The notes beneath the pieces are model-generated. The model saw only the letters and a program-made list of their open reading frames with translations. It was not told where the DNA came from and searched no databases. From the NCBI RefSeq assembly GCF_003386235.1, contig NZ_QRDZ01000018.1, positions 124,001 to 188,000 of the forward strand: a stretch of DNA of 64,000 nt. Reading direction: 5' to 3'. Positions 1 to 7,905 of the stretch are shown piece by piece (positions within the stretch are counted from its first letter, which is position 1; each line of letters opens with the position of its first letter). The position numbers and the translations under genes are program-made. Source of the DNA: Cohnella phaseoli. Its GTDB lineage: Bacteria; Bacillota; Bacilli; Paenibacillales; Paenibacillaceae.

Positions 1-1007
1 AGAAATTACGGCTGTTGCTCGACGGAGTGCGTACCGACTTGGAGGTCGGTCTGGCGGGGCATCGCCCCGAATGGAGAAATACGCTGACCGTCGTTTCTGC
101 TTCAGTGCCGTTTTCCGCCGCCCCCGCGTCCGATGCGCCAACCGAAATTTTGCTGCTGGAAAGCTATCAATCCGCGTTGGCGTTGGCAACGGGGACAATC
201 ACGCCTCAGATGCAGAGTCTTCGGAGCGAGCTGGAGCATGTCCTGGACAACGGGACGATTACCGTATTAGCGCAGCCAATTATGAATTTGACGACGGGAG
301 ACGTGTTCGGATGGGAGATGCTGACGCGGGGGCCGGAAGGATCTCTGCTGCATTTTCCGGACGAGCTGTTCAATTTCGCCACACAGAGCCGACTTCTCAG
401 CCGTTTGGAATTTCTCGTCGTTAAGCGCGCGCTGGACGAGATCGCTTCTCGCAGCATTAAGGAACCGGTGTTTCTGAACATAACCGCAGTGACGCTGTCG
501 CATCCTCTTTTTCTCTCCCATGTGCTTGAATGCTTGGAACGGAGTCCGTCGCTCAGCGCTCGGCAGGTGATTTTTGAAATTACGGAGCGCCACCAGATTA
601 CAAATTTTACAGCAATGAATGCCATTTTGGGATCGTTCCGCCAGCACGGCTTCCGCTTTGCGGTGGACGATGCCGGTTCGGGCTATTCCAGTCTGCAATG
701 GATCGGAGAACTCGTTCCTGAGCTGATCAAGATCGATCGTTCGGTCATTAAGCATGTCGACCAGATCGCCATCAAGGAATCGCTGCTGCGAGCCATCGTC
801 ATGGCCGCTAGAGAGATGAATTGCGAGATTGTGGCGGAGGGAGTCGAGCGCGAGGAGGAAGCCGACATCCTGTTCAAGCTCGAAGTCGATATGGGGCAGG
901 GCTATTACTTCGCGCGACCAAACGTACTGTTGCATGAGCACGAACGGCAGATGTTTCAGGAAACGAAGGATCGGATTCAACATCGCCGCGGACTTGTCGC
1001 CTCTTAG
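1..1007 (+). CDS. EAL-domain c-di-GMP phosphodiesterase (5' partial)
   Basis: The reading frame is open to the left edge of the window, so the true start lies outside; the first in-window start codon is a TTG at 15. Counted from that TTG, residues about 80-315 form an EAL domain, which hydrolyses cyclic di-GMP to pGpG. The key signatures are present: the EML variant of the EAL triplet in GWEMLTRGP, the metal ligands in FLNIT and FEITE, the DDAGSGYSSL loop, the lysine in LIKID and the glutamate in VAEGVE. It is therefore probably catalytically competent. The stretch before the EAL domain resembles the tail of a degenerate GGDEF domain, but too little is visible to be sure. No transmembrane segment is seen in this part. 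It precedes mqnC on the same strand. Confidence 0.88.
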   Translation, partial: KLRLLLDGVRTDLEVGLAGHRPEWRNTLTVVSASVPFSAAPASDAPTEILLLESYQSALALATGTITPQMQSLRSELEHVLDNGTITVLAQPIMNLTTGDVFGWEMLTRGPEGSLLHFPDELFNFATQSRLLSRLEFLVVKRALDEIASRSIKEPVFLNITAVTLSHPLFLSHVLECLERSPSLSARQVIFEITERHQITNFTAMNAILGSFRQHGFRFAVDDAGSGYSSLQWIGELVPELIKIDRSVIKHVDQIAIKESLLRAIVMAAREMNCEIVAEGVEREEEADILFKLEVDMGQGYYFARPNVLLHEHERQMFQETKDRIQHRRGLVAS

Positions 1008-1087
1008 GTGACTCCCGCGGTGTTTTTATGTTACGATGGGATAAGGTTTGAAGAGGACAGCAGTCCACCGAGGAGGAGGGTCCGAAC

Positions 1088-2224
1088 ATGAGTCAAGTGG
1101 ATCGGATATTGGAAGGCGCTCTGCAGGGCAAACGTCTTCAACAGGAAGATATTGTTGCTTTGTTCGAGAGCGATGAAATAGAAAAGATGGGGCATACGGC
1201 TAACCGGATTATGCTGGCCAAGCATCCGGAGCCGATCACGACGTTTGTCGTGGGGCGTAACGTCAACTACACGAACGTGTGTGACGTTTATTGCCGTTTT
1301 TGCGCGTTCTACAGGGCGCCGGGCTCCAAGGAAGGCTATGTGCTGCCAGACGAAGCGATCTTCCAGAAAATTCAGGAGACGATCGACGTGGGCGGCACCG
1401 AAATATTGATGCAGGGCGGGACGAATCCCGACTTGCCGTTCAGCTATTATCTGGACTTGCTGCGCGGCATCAAGCAGCGCTTCCCGAGCATCACCATGCA
1501 CTCGTTCTCCCCTGCGGAAATCCGCAAGATGCAAGTCGTGGCCGGCAACATCCCGATCGAGGATGTCGTCAGACAGCTTCACGAGGCGGGCCTGGACTCG
1601 CTGCCGGGCGGCGGCGCGGAAATTCTCGACGATAGGACGAGGAAGAAAATCAGCCGTCTGAAGGGCTCTTGGAAAGACTGGATGGAAGTGATGACGACCG
1701 CGCACAAAATCGGCATGAACACGACGGCGACGATGGTCATCGGGTTTGGCGAATCGATGGAGGAGCGGGCGCTGCATCTGCTGCGCGTACGCGACGCGCA
1801 GGACGAATGCTTGAACAACGGCTATCCGTCCCCGGGCTTCCTGGCATTCATCCCGTGGACTTTCCAGCCGGACAACACGAACATGAAGCGCGAGAAGGCG
1901 ACGCCGGAGGAGTATCTGAAGACGCTGGCCATTAGCCGAATCGCTCTCGACAATATCCAGAACTTCCAGTCGTCTTGGGTAACGATGGGACCGGAGATCG
2001 GCAAGCTGTCGCTGCAGTACGGCTGCAACGACTTCGGCAGCACGATGATCGAAGAGAATGTCGTCTCGGCCGCAGGCACGACGCATAAAGTCAATATCGA
2101 ACTTATCCTTAAGTTGATTCGCGAAAGCGGCAAAATTCCGGCTCAGCGCAACACGAAGTACGAGATTTTGAAGGTGTACGGGGAAAGCGAGACCGCCGAG
2201 AAGGATTACGTCATGCAGAACTGA
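1088..2224 (+). CDS. mqnC: Cyclic dehypoxanthinyl futalosine synthase (radical SAM), menaquinone biosynthesis
   Basis: This 378-residue radical SAM enzyme cyclises dehypoxanthine futalosine in the futalosine route to menaquinone. The [4Fe-4S] motif CxxxCxxC is visible at C65, C69 and C72, in the setting NVCDVYCRFCAFYRA typical of the MqnC/MqnE/CofH group. The motifs LMQGGTNPDLP and HSFSPAEI and the full length agree with MqnC. MqnE, a relative in the same pathway, is the main alternative, but the overall sequence reads as MqnC. The ATG at 1088 follows GGAGGAGGG at 1070-1079. No other mqn gene is in the window, so the pathway must be dispersed. A strong bidirectional terminator follows. The two flanking genes are c-di-GMP enzymes with no obvious connection to quinone synthesis. 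Confidence 0.92.
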   Translation: MSQVDRILEGALQGKRLQQEDIVALFESDEIEKMGHTANRIMLAKHPEPITTFVVGRNVNYTNVCDVYCRFCAFYRAPGSKEGYVLPDEAIFQKIQETIDVGGTEILMQGGTNPDLPFSYYLDLLRGIKQRFPSITMHSFSPAEIRKMQVVAGNIPIEDVVRQLHEAGLDSLPGGGAEILDDRTRKKISRLKGSWKDWMEVMTTAHKIGMNTTATMVIGFGESMEERALHLLRVRDAQDECLNNGYPSPGFLAFIPWTFQPDNTNMKREKATPEEYLKTLAISRIALDNIQNFQSSWVTMGPEIGKLSLQYGCNDFGSTMIEENVVSAAGTTHKVNIELILKLIRESGKIPAQRNTKYEILKVYGESETAEKDYVMQN

Positions 2225-2230
2225 TTCATA

Positions 2231-2284
2231 AATAAAGGGCCTTTCCCGTGGGCGATTTGCGACCCGGGAACGGCCCTTTATTTC
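2231..2284. terminator. Bidirectional rho-independent terminator
   Basis: The arms TAAAGGGCC (2233-2241) and GGCCCTTTA (2272-2280) pair perfectly, with an inner TTCCCG/CGGGAA stem. A/T-rich flanks lie on both sides. The element sits between the stops of the convergent mqnC (+) and GGDEF (-) genes and can serve both. Confidence 0.8.
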
Positions 2285-2286
2285 GC

Positions 2287-3411
2287 TCAACAGCTTCCGC
2301 TTGCGGCAAGATGCTGCGGCGTCTGTTCAGGCTGGGCGATGACGGTGCGGTTCTTGCCCGAGCGTTTCGCCTCGTACAGAGCCGCATCCGCCAGCTTAAA
2401 CAGTTCTTCCTTGCCCATTCCCGGAATGTAGGCGTTCAGCCCGATGCTGACGGTTACATTGCTTCCGTCCAACGTGTCGTGCGACGAGGCGGCAATCTCC
2501 TTGCGAATATCCTCGACCAGATCGAACGCCTCCTGAAAGCTTTTCTCCGTAAACAAAATAACGAACTCTTCTCCGCCGTACCTAGCGACGAAGTCGTTGC
2601 TTCCGGTTTTCAAGCGGGCGATCGAAGCGACTTTGCGCAATACGACGTCCCCTGCTTTGTGGCCGAACGTATCGTTGATTTTCTTGAAATTGTCGATATC
2701 CATAATGGCCAGATGCAGCTGCAACACTTCTTTGTCCGCCTGTGCGACAAGGTAGTCCGTATATTCGTGATAAGCCATGTGGTTGTAGGTGTCGGTAAGC
2801 GCGTCCGTCTTCGCCAGCTTGTCCATCATTATCGTCCGCACAAGCAGCTCCTGATTCGATTCGTACGAGCTGCGCAAATGACTCAAAATTTCTTTGCCTC
2901 TGGCAAGAATGCCGAATCCGATTCCGCTGTATACAAGCAAAATGATCGCCATCGTCAGCACTCCCGCGCTTGACATGCGCTCCTCGATCTCGCCGTTAAA
3001 CGCAAGCAGTGCGGCAAAAGCGACGCCGGTAATCAAGATGGCGTATACCAGTTTTTTGTACTGGAAATAAAAAATGCTGATCAAAATCGGAAAAAACAGA
3101 AGAAACAGGAGATACTCCAAGGAAGAATGAACGAAGGTGACGGTATAGGTTAACAAAGTGGCAGTCGTGATGAGGATGTAGTCGTGATGCTTGGAAAAAT
3201 AACGAAGGCTGATTTCCGCAGCGATCAGGATGACTCCCATGATTGCCGCCGGTCGGACGATGTATGAGGAGATGAATTGCGCGGCAGGCAGTTCGGTTAC
3301 TTGCAAATAAAGGAACTCAGTGGCTATGGATAGCAGGAACACGACCCAGCAGCCCTTCAGCAGTAACCGATTCCAACGTATCTGACGATTGGAAAACGAC
3401 GATAAAGACAT
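2287..3411 (-). CDS. Membrane-bound GGDEF diguanylate cyclase
   Basis: This 374-residue protein has about six hydrophobic segments in residues 15-170, then a linker helix, then a GGDEF domain from about 200 to 365 that makes c-di-GMP from two GTP. The active-site motif is GGEEF at 279-283, an accepted functional variant; the substrate motif NDTFGHKAGD and the late motif LFKLADAALYEAKRSGKN are intact. The primary inhibitory (I-) site would be RxxD at 270-273, but the sequence there is GSND, so product inhibition through that site is probably lost. The membrane part resembles small integral sensor domains of the 5TM/7TM type; its ligand is unknown. It converges on mqnC and shares its terminator. 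Confidence 0.9.
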   Translation of the reverse strand: MSLSSFSNRQIRWNRLLLKGCWVVFLLSIATEFLYLQVTELPAAQFISSYIVRPAAIMGVILIAAEISLRYFSKHHDYILITTATLLTYTVTFVHSSLEYLLFLLFFPILISIFYFQYKKLVYAILITGVAFAALLAFNGEIEERMSSAGVLTMAIILLVYSGIGFGILARGKEILSHLRSSYESNQELLVRTIMMDKLAKTDALTDTYNHMAYHEYTDYLVAQADKEVLQLHLAIMDIDNFKKINDTFGHKAGDVVLRKVASIARLKTGSNDFVARYGGEEFVILFTEKSFQEAFDLVEDIRKEIAASSHDTLDGSNVTVSIGLNAYIPGMGKEELFKLADAALYEAKRSGKNRTVIAQPEQTPQHLAASGSC

Positions 3412-3529
3412 AGGGACGTCCTTTCTTGATCAAACTTTATAAAATATACCATAAACGCCCTGCCATCGTATATCCCTTTTTGGGCCACCATATAGTTAAG
3501 TAACGAGTCGGAAGGGTGGAGGCGGGGAA

Positions 3530-4435
3530 ATGAAAAAAAAGATGAAGTTCGTCGTGGCATACGCAAGCGATCCTCCTTCGCTGGAACGGCTGGCGGGCAT
3601 GCTGAGCCGAACGTTCGTAGACGCTGACGCTCCGGTGGACAGTGTGCTATGGGAGTTAAGCCAGGAAGACGGCGTGATTCGCTGTCAGTTCCCGATCGGT
3701 CCGGGGCCGCAAGGAAAAAAGAAGTCATGCGACCGCGTCGGAAAGGTGTTGGCGGAATATACGCTGTCGGAGCAAGAGCCGTCGCTGCTTAGGAAGCTGT
3801 TTCGATCCAAGTTCAGCTTAAGCGATGCAATGGAGCTCGATGCAATGATTGCGGAAGCCGTTGCGCTGCTGGACGGCGAGCCGGAAGCGGACAGCGGGTG
3901 GATGGGCCGTGGAAGGGAGCGCAGGCGGCAGAAGCTGGCTGACAAGTTTTCGCAGTATTTGGCGGAGCATGAACGTTTGAACCTGGAAGGCTTTCTGAGG
4001 TTCCGCCTCTCCGACTACCGAGCCGAAGTTCTGGAAGCGGCCGAAGCGGCAATTGAAGAGCGAATGATGGAGCGTCAGTACCAGGAATTCATGGCCTTGC
4101 TTAAGTCGATGGTGGAGCGGCAGGAATCGAGAACGCCGACGGTTCATGTTCTGCATTCCGGCGGGCATGCCTTCCGGTTGCTCGATGAGGAGCTGCGTCC
4201 GCTCGGAGAAGCCGACGAAGTCGAGCCGGAATCGCTGGGACGGTCGAACTCGGGCGGGAAGGAAAGCTTGGAGGAGACCGAGGAAGAGGAAAGCTTGCTG
4301 GTTAGTCGGCTGCTTGTCGCTTCGCCACGTCAGCTATATATCCATACGCCGGAACCTGAAGCGCAAGTCATTCGTACGATCATTGGCATTTTCGGAGATC
4401 GGGCGTCGCTATATCCCGACCTTCCGGTTCATTAA
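3530..4435 (+). CDS. ytxC: YtxC-like sporulation protein
   Basis: This 301-residue protein resembles the YtxC family (a sporulation-associated protein of unknown biochemistry in Bacillus). The centre, from about residue 100 to 200, is helical and charged, with the conserved-looking stretch LNLEGFLRFRLSDY followed by ERQYQEFMALLKSMVE. The C-terminal part includes an acidic low-complexity segment (EETEEEES) before a final beta-rich region. The position supports the call: in Bacillus subtilis ytxC lies directly upstream of thrS, as here. The ATG at 3530 follows GGAGG at 3519-3523. No membrane segment is visible. The molecular role is not known from sequence. Confidence 0.82.
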   Translation: MKKKMKFVVAYASDPPSLERLAGMLSRTFVDADAPVDSVLWELSQEDGVIRCQFPIGPGPQGKKKSCDRVGKVLAEYTLSEQEPSLLRKLFRSKFSLSDAMELDAMIAEAVALLDGEPEADSGWMGRGRERRRQKLADKFSQYLAEHERLNLEGFLRFRLSDYRAEVLEAAEAAIEERMMERQYQEFMALLKSMVERQESRTPTVHVLHSGGHAFRLLDEELRPLGEADEVEPESLGRSNSGGKESLEETEEEESLLVSRLLVASPRQLYIHTPEPEAQVIRTIIGIFGDRASLYPDLPVH

Positions 4436-4466
4436 GGGAGCCGGAGCTGTTAGTTGCTGCGGGATA

Positions 4467-4496
4467 TTGACGGATATCGGACACAATCGATATAAT
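4467..4496 (+). promoter_or_regulatory. Sigma-A-type promoter of thrS
   Basis: TTGACG at 4467-4472 and TATAAT at 4491-4496 are separated by 18 bp. Transcription would begin near 4503, giving a leader of about 318 nt that contains the T-box. Confidence 0.75.
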
Positions 4497-4502
4497 AAGC
4501 AG

Positions 4503-4790
4503 TATGAAATCCACATTCAAAAGCGATGAGAAAGACAATGCTGTCTGAACCGGACGGTCCAGAGAGAGGAACCTTAGGCTGCAAGTTCCTTCCGTAACGA
4601 CTGACAGATACCCCTTTCGAGCTGCAGGAAGGAATTTAACGGCTTAATCCGCCGTTGCAGTATTTCCTGCCGGGTCATGACCGTTAGCTTCATGCCGGAG
4701 GATCGACATAGCGATGTCGGTTGATGGAGGGTGGAACCACGGGCCGCATACAGAGCACCCGTCCCTTTTCGGGACGAGGTGCTTTTTTTG
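4503..4790 (+). promoter_or_regulatory. T-box riboswitch leader (tRNA-Thr sensing) of thrS
   Basis: The leader carries the diagnostic T-box sequence AGGGTGGAACCACGG at 4728-4742, just before a terminator hairpin. Upstream there is a Stem I-like region with an AGAGAG element near 4561 and the conserved pattern GGCTGCAAGTTCC at 4577-4589. The leader senses uncharged tRNA: when it binds, the antiterminator forms and thrS is transcribed. The specifier should be a threonine codon. An ACC at 4610-4612 lies in the right area, but I could not fold Stem I with confidence, so this assignment is tentative. Confidence 0.9.
4753..4790 (+). terminator. T-box regulated terminator
   Basis: The arms AGCACC and GGTGCT enclose an inner GTCCC/GGGAC stem and are followed by seven or more T residues. 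This is the termination half of the thrS T-box switch. Confidence 0.9.
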
Positions 4791-4820
4791 TTTCCCCACA
4801 AGACGAAGGAGGCATTCGAA

Positions 4821-6761
4821 ATGTCAGTACAAGTGAAATTGCCGGACGGCGCCGTGCGCACCTACGATGCGGGCGTCACGATCGAAGAGGTGGCGCAATC
4901 GATCAGCCCCGGCTTGCGTAAAGTCGCGGTAGTCGGCAAGGTGGACGGCAAAGTCGTCGACCTGAATACGCCGATTGACGGTGACGTCGCGCTCGAAATC
5001 GTGACGCTCGACAATGCGGAAGGGCTGGAAGTGATGCGTCACAGCACGGCTCACTTGCTCGCGCAAGCGATCAAGCGGATTTATGGAGGCGATAAGGTTA
5101 AACTGGGAATCGGTCCGGTCATCGAGGACGGCTTCTATTACGATATCGACATGGAGCAGTCGATTACGCCGGAAGATCTGGCGGCGATCGAGAAGGAAAT
5201 GGAGAAGATCGTTAAGGAGAACCTGCCGATCACCCGGCGCGAAGTGAGCCGCGAGGAAGCGCTCGGCATTTTCGAGGAGATCAACGATCCTCTCAAGCTG
5301 GAGCTGATTCGCGATTTGCCGGAAGGCGTTGCAATTACGATCTACGATCAGGGCGAATTTTTCGACCTGTGCCGTGGCCCTCACTTGCCGTCCACCGGAC
5401 GCATCAAGTCGTTTAAGCTGCTCAGCGTTGCCGGCGCTTACTGGCGCGGCGACAGCAAAAATAAAATGCTGCAGCGGATATACGGCACTGCCTTTGCCAA
5501 GAAGGCCGAGCTGGACGAGCATCTGCACTTCCTGGAGGAAGCGAAGAAGCGGGATCACCGCAAACTGGGCCGCGAGCTGAAAATGTTTACGTTCTCCCGC
5601 GAGGTCGGACAAGGCCTGCCGCTCTGGCTTCCGTATGGAGCGAAGGTTCGCCGCACGCTGGAGCGTTATATTGTCGACCTGGAGGAAAAGCTCGGCTACA
5701 CGCACGTATACACGCCGGTACTGGCGAACGTGGAGCTGTACAAAATTTCCGGTCACTGGGAGCACTACCAGGAAGATATGTTCCCGAAAATGGAGTTGGA
5801 CAACGAAGAGCTCGTTCTTCGTCCGATGAACTGTCCGCACCATATGATGGTGTATAAGAGCGACATGAGGAGCTATCGCGACCTGCCGATCCGGATCGCG
5901 GAGCTGGGTACGATGCACCGCTACGAGATGTCGGGCGCACTGACCGGCTTGCACCGGGTTCGTGCAATGACGTTGAACGACGCTCACATTTTCTGCCGCC
6001 AGGATCAAATCAAGGAAGAATTTACGCGCGTCGTCAACCTGATTCGCCAAGTGTACGAAGACTTTGGCATCAAGGAGTATCGCTTCCGTCTGTCCTATCG
6101 CGATCCTAAGGATACCGAGAAATACTGGCCGGACGACGAGATGTGGGAGACGTCGCAGCGGATGCTGCGCGAGGTCGTCGAAGAGCTCGGCTTGCCGTTC
6201 TTCGAGGCGGAAGGAGAAGCGGCGTTCTACGGTCCGAAGCTGGACGTGCAGATCAAGACGGCGCTGGGCAAGGAAGAGACGCTGTCGACCGCTCAGCTCG
6301 ATGTGCTGCTGCCGGAGCGCTTCCAATTGGAATACGTCGGCGACGACGGCAAGAAGCATCGTCCGGTCGTTATTCACCGCGGCATTATCAGCACGATGGA
6401 GCGCATGACCGCGTTCCTGCTGGAAAACTTCGCGGGCGCGCTGCCGACATGGCTGTGCCCGGTTCAAGCGAAGCTCATCCCGGTTAACCCGGTGTACGAG
6501 CCTTACGTGAAGCAGGTGGAAGAGAAGCTTCTGCTTGCGGGCGTTCGCGTCGAAGCGGATTTGCGCAACGAGAAGCTCGGCTACAAAATTCGCGAGGCGC
6601 AGTTGGAGAAGATTCCTTACATGCTTGTTATCGGCGAACAGGAATCCGCTAATGGCACTGTATCCGTGCGTCGCCGCGGCGAAGGCGACTTAGGCGCAGA
6701 AGCGGTGGAAGATTTCATTGCTCGCATTACGGGCGAAATCGCCTCCAAACGGGTCGACTAA
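4821..6761 (+). CDS. thrS: Threonyl-tRNA synthetase
   Basis: This class II synthetase charges tRNA-Thr with threonine. From the ATG at 4821 it has 646 residues, close to the usual 640 or so. The order is an N-terminal TGS domain (about 1-63), an editing domain with HSTAHLLAQA, the catalytic core (about 270-540) and a C-terminal anticodon-binding domain. The core shows the zinc cysteine C338 in RPMNCPHHM, motif 2 around GTMHRYEMSGALTGLHRVR, and motif 3 near HRGIISTMERM. The frame stays open upstream into the T-box, but AAGGAGG at 4806-4812 and the protein start MSVQVKLPDG fix the ATG at 4821. Expression is controlled by the T-box leader. Confidence 0.97.
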   Translation: MSVQVKLPDGAVRTYDAGVTIEEVAQSISPGLRKVAVVGKVDGKVVDLNTPIDGDVALEIVTLDNAEGLEVMRHSTAHLLAQAIKRIYGGDKVKLGIGPVIEDGFYYDIDMEQSITPEDLAAIEKEMEKIVKENLPITRREVSREEALGIFEEINDPLKLELIRDLPEGVAITIYDQGEFFDLCRGPHLPSTGRIKSFKLLSVAGAYWRGDSKNKMLQRIYGTAFAKKAELDEHLHFLEEAKKRDHRKLGRELKMFTFSREVGQGLPLWLPYGAKVRRTLERYIVDLEEKLGYTHVYTPVLANVELYKISGHWEHYQEDMFPKMELDNEELVLRPMNCPHHMMVYKSDMRSYRDLPIRIAELGTMHRYEMSGALTGLHRVRAMTLNDAHIFCRQDQIKEEFTRVVNLIRQVYEDFGIKEYRFRLSYRDPKDTEKYWPDDEMWETSQRMLREVVEELGLPFFEAEGEAAFYGPKLDVQIKTALGKEETLSTAQLDVLLPERFQLEYVGDDGKKHRPVVIHRGIISTMERMTAFLLENFAGALPTWLCPVQAKLIPVNPVYEPYVKQVEEKLLLAGVRVEADLRNEKLGYKIREAQLEKIPYMLVIGEQESANGTVSVRRRGEGDLGAEAVEDFIARITGEIASKRVD

Positions 6762-6778
6762 GGTATTGTAGATGAGTA

Positions 6779-6853
6779 GGGCGGTTCTCCAAGCAGGGAT
6801 TGTTGCGGAGTGGATCTGGACAATCGGAACTGCTTGGGGAACGGCCTTTTTTG
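6779..6853 (+). terminator. Terminator of thrS
   Basis: Long arms around GGTTCTCCAAGCAG (from 6783) and CTGCTTGGGGAAC (ending near 6843), with an inner GATTGT/ACAATC stem, are followed by TTTTTT. The stretch from here to 7056 holds no gene that I can recognise; it ends in the promoter area of the sigma-factor gene. Confidence 0.75.
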
Positions 6854-7056
6854 GTGCGTCAGGTTAGTGGGTAGGACACAACGACTCATGCACCGCCCGC
6901 CAACCTCATTCTCAAAGGCAAGGCTGTCCGTTTCTGCTGGAGTTACCGATTCCTGTCGTTTATTTCCTACTTTGTGGGAATTATTCTCTTTTTATCGCGT
7001 ATATGATAGAATAGGAGTACTTTAATAAAAGCGTCCTTTTAGGAGTGGCTGGTTAC

Positions 7057-7578
7057 ATGGACTTCCTCCGCGATTCTCGTTTACCGAAAGCGTTTCAATC
7101 GGAAGATGAGATGTTGACTGAGCTGTATTCTCAGATGTTAAAGGTCGTACGCCATAAGCTATGGCATAAAAGCGATGCGGTGGACGTCGTGCAGGAAGCT
7201 TGGGTGCGCATTTTGGAGAAGAGCGCTACGCTGAGGGACAAAGAGAAGCTGGTTCCTTGGGCCAAAGCGATCGCCTACAACCTCGCCTCTAACGCCAATC
7301 GCGCAAGACGGCACGATGCCAACTACGATATGCTGGAAAACGAGCTTGTCAGCCCGACGTTCGTCTTCGAGCCGGAAGCGATGACGGAGCTGTCCGATTT
7401 GCTTGGACGGCTGGATCCGACGACGAGGACGCTGCTGCTTTACAAGTTTTATTACGGGCTGAAGGACGCCGAAATTGCGGCCGCTTTGGATCTGCCTGTC
7501 GGCACGGTCAAAGCCCGTATTCATAGAGGCAAAGCCCGGCTGAGAACGCAGGCGGACGACGAGAGCGGGCATACATAA
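7057..7578 (+). CDS. ECF-type RNA polymerase sigma factor (orphan)
   Basis: This 173-residue protein has the two domains of an extracytoplasmic-function sigma factor. Region 2 is at about 20-90 (DAVDVVQEAWVRILEK, the -10 recognition and core-binding part), and region 4 is at about 110-165 (LGRLDPTTRTLLLYKFYYGL, then a helix-turn-helix in DAEIAAALDLPVGTVKARIHRGK). A GTG at 7045 is in frame, but AGGAG at 7041-7045 overlaps it and is well placed for the ATG at 7057, so that start was chosen. No anti-sigma factor gene lies next to it; the following gene encodes a spore protein. Its regulon and activating signal cannot be read from the sequence. Confidence 0.9.
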   Translation: MDFLRDSRLPKAFQSEDEMLTELYSQMLKVVRHKLWHKSDAVDVVQEAWVRILEKSATLRDKEKLVPWAKAIAYNLASNANRARRHDANYDMLENELVSPTFVFEPEAMTELSDLLGRLDPTTRTLLLYKFYYGLKDAEIAAALDLPVGTVKARIHRGKARLRTQADDESGHT

Positions 7579-7647
7579 AGAGAGCTTGCGAACTCGCACA
7601 TAAAGACAACTCCCTCTGTCCATGCTATGGGTGGAGGTGAGGGAGAA

Positions 7648-7776
7648 GTGGCCAAGAACAAGAAACAGAAGCCTGGCAATTCGAATGCTTATCAGGAAGA
7701 ATTCGCTACGGAGCTGAATGACAATAACGCGGCGGCCAACGTCAAAGCCGCTCAGAAAAACCAATCCAAGCGTTAA
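7648..7776 (+). CDS. Small gamma-type SASP-like spore protein (42 aa)
   Basis: A 42-residue, highly charged, Asn/Gln/Lys-rich peptide starts at a GTG at 7648, with a very good ribosome-binding site GGAGGTGA at 7633-7640. The sequence begins MAKNKKQKPGNSN and contains EEFATELND, followed by a run rich in N, A, K and Q. This resembles the repeated EFATE/EFASE unit of gamma-type small acid-soluble spore proteins (SspE), an amino-acid store in the spore core degraded at germination. It has one repeat rather than two. The match is by eye on a short sequence, so the family call is moderate; that it is a real gene is better supported by the ribosome-binding site and the terminator behind it. Confidence 0.68.
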   Translation: MAKNKKQKPGNSNAYQEEFATELNDNNAAANVKAAQKNQSKR

Positions 7777-7805
7777 GAAAAGCAGGAAGCTGAATTCGTA
7801 TTAAT

Positions 7806-7837
7806 GGGGAAGGGGCCGAGAGGTCCCTTCCTTTTTG
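7806..7837 (+). terminator. Terminator of the small spore-protein gene
   Basis: GGAAGGGGCC pairs with GGTCCCTTCC around a GAGA tetraloop, and TTTTT follows. It argues that the small open frame just upstream is a separate transcription unit. Confidence 0.85.
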
Positions 7838-7905
7838 TCGACAAACCCTATATAATGTTAGGTATTCTTACATATCATGATAGTCGGGTTTGGAGGGATG
7901 GGGAG

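Noticed and set aside
1031..2290. Long minus-strand open frame opposite mqnC (419 codons)
   Set aside because: It is a mirror of a high-confidence gene in GC-rich sequence, with low-complexity Arg/Leu/Asp composition and no recognisable domain.
4610..4612. ACC as proven specifier codon of the T-box
   Set aside because: It lies in a plausible region, but Stem I was not folded with confidence, so it is given only as a candidate.
4824..6467. Long minus-strand open frame opposite thrS (547 codons)
   Set aside because: Antisense artefact of the well-supported thrS gene; no ribosome-binding site and no familiar motifs.
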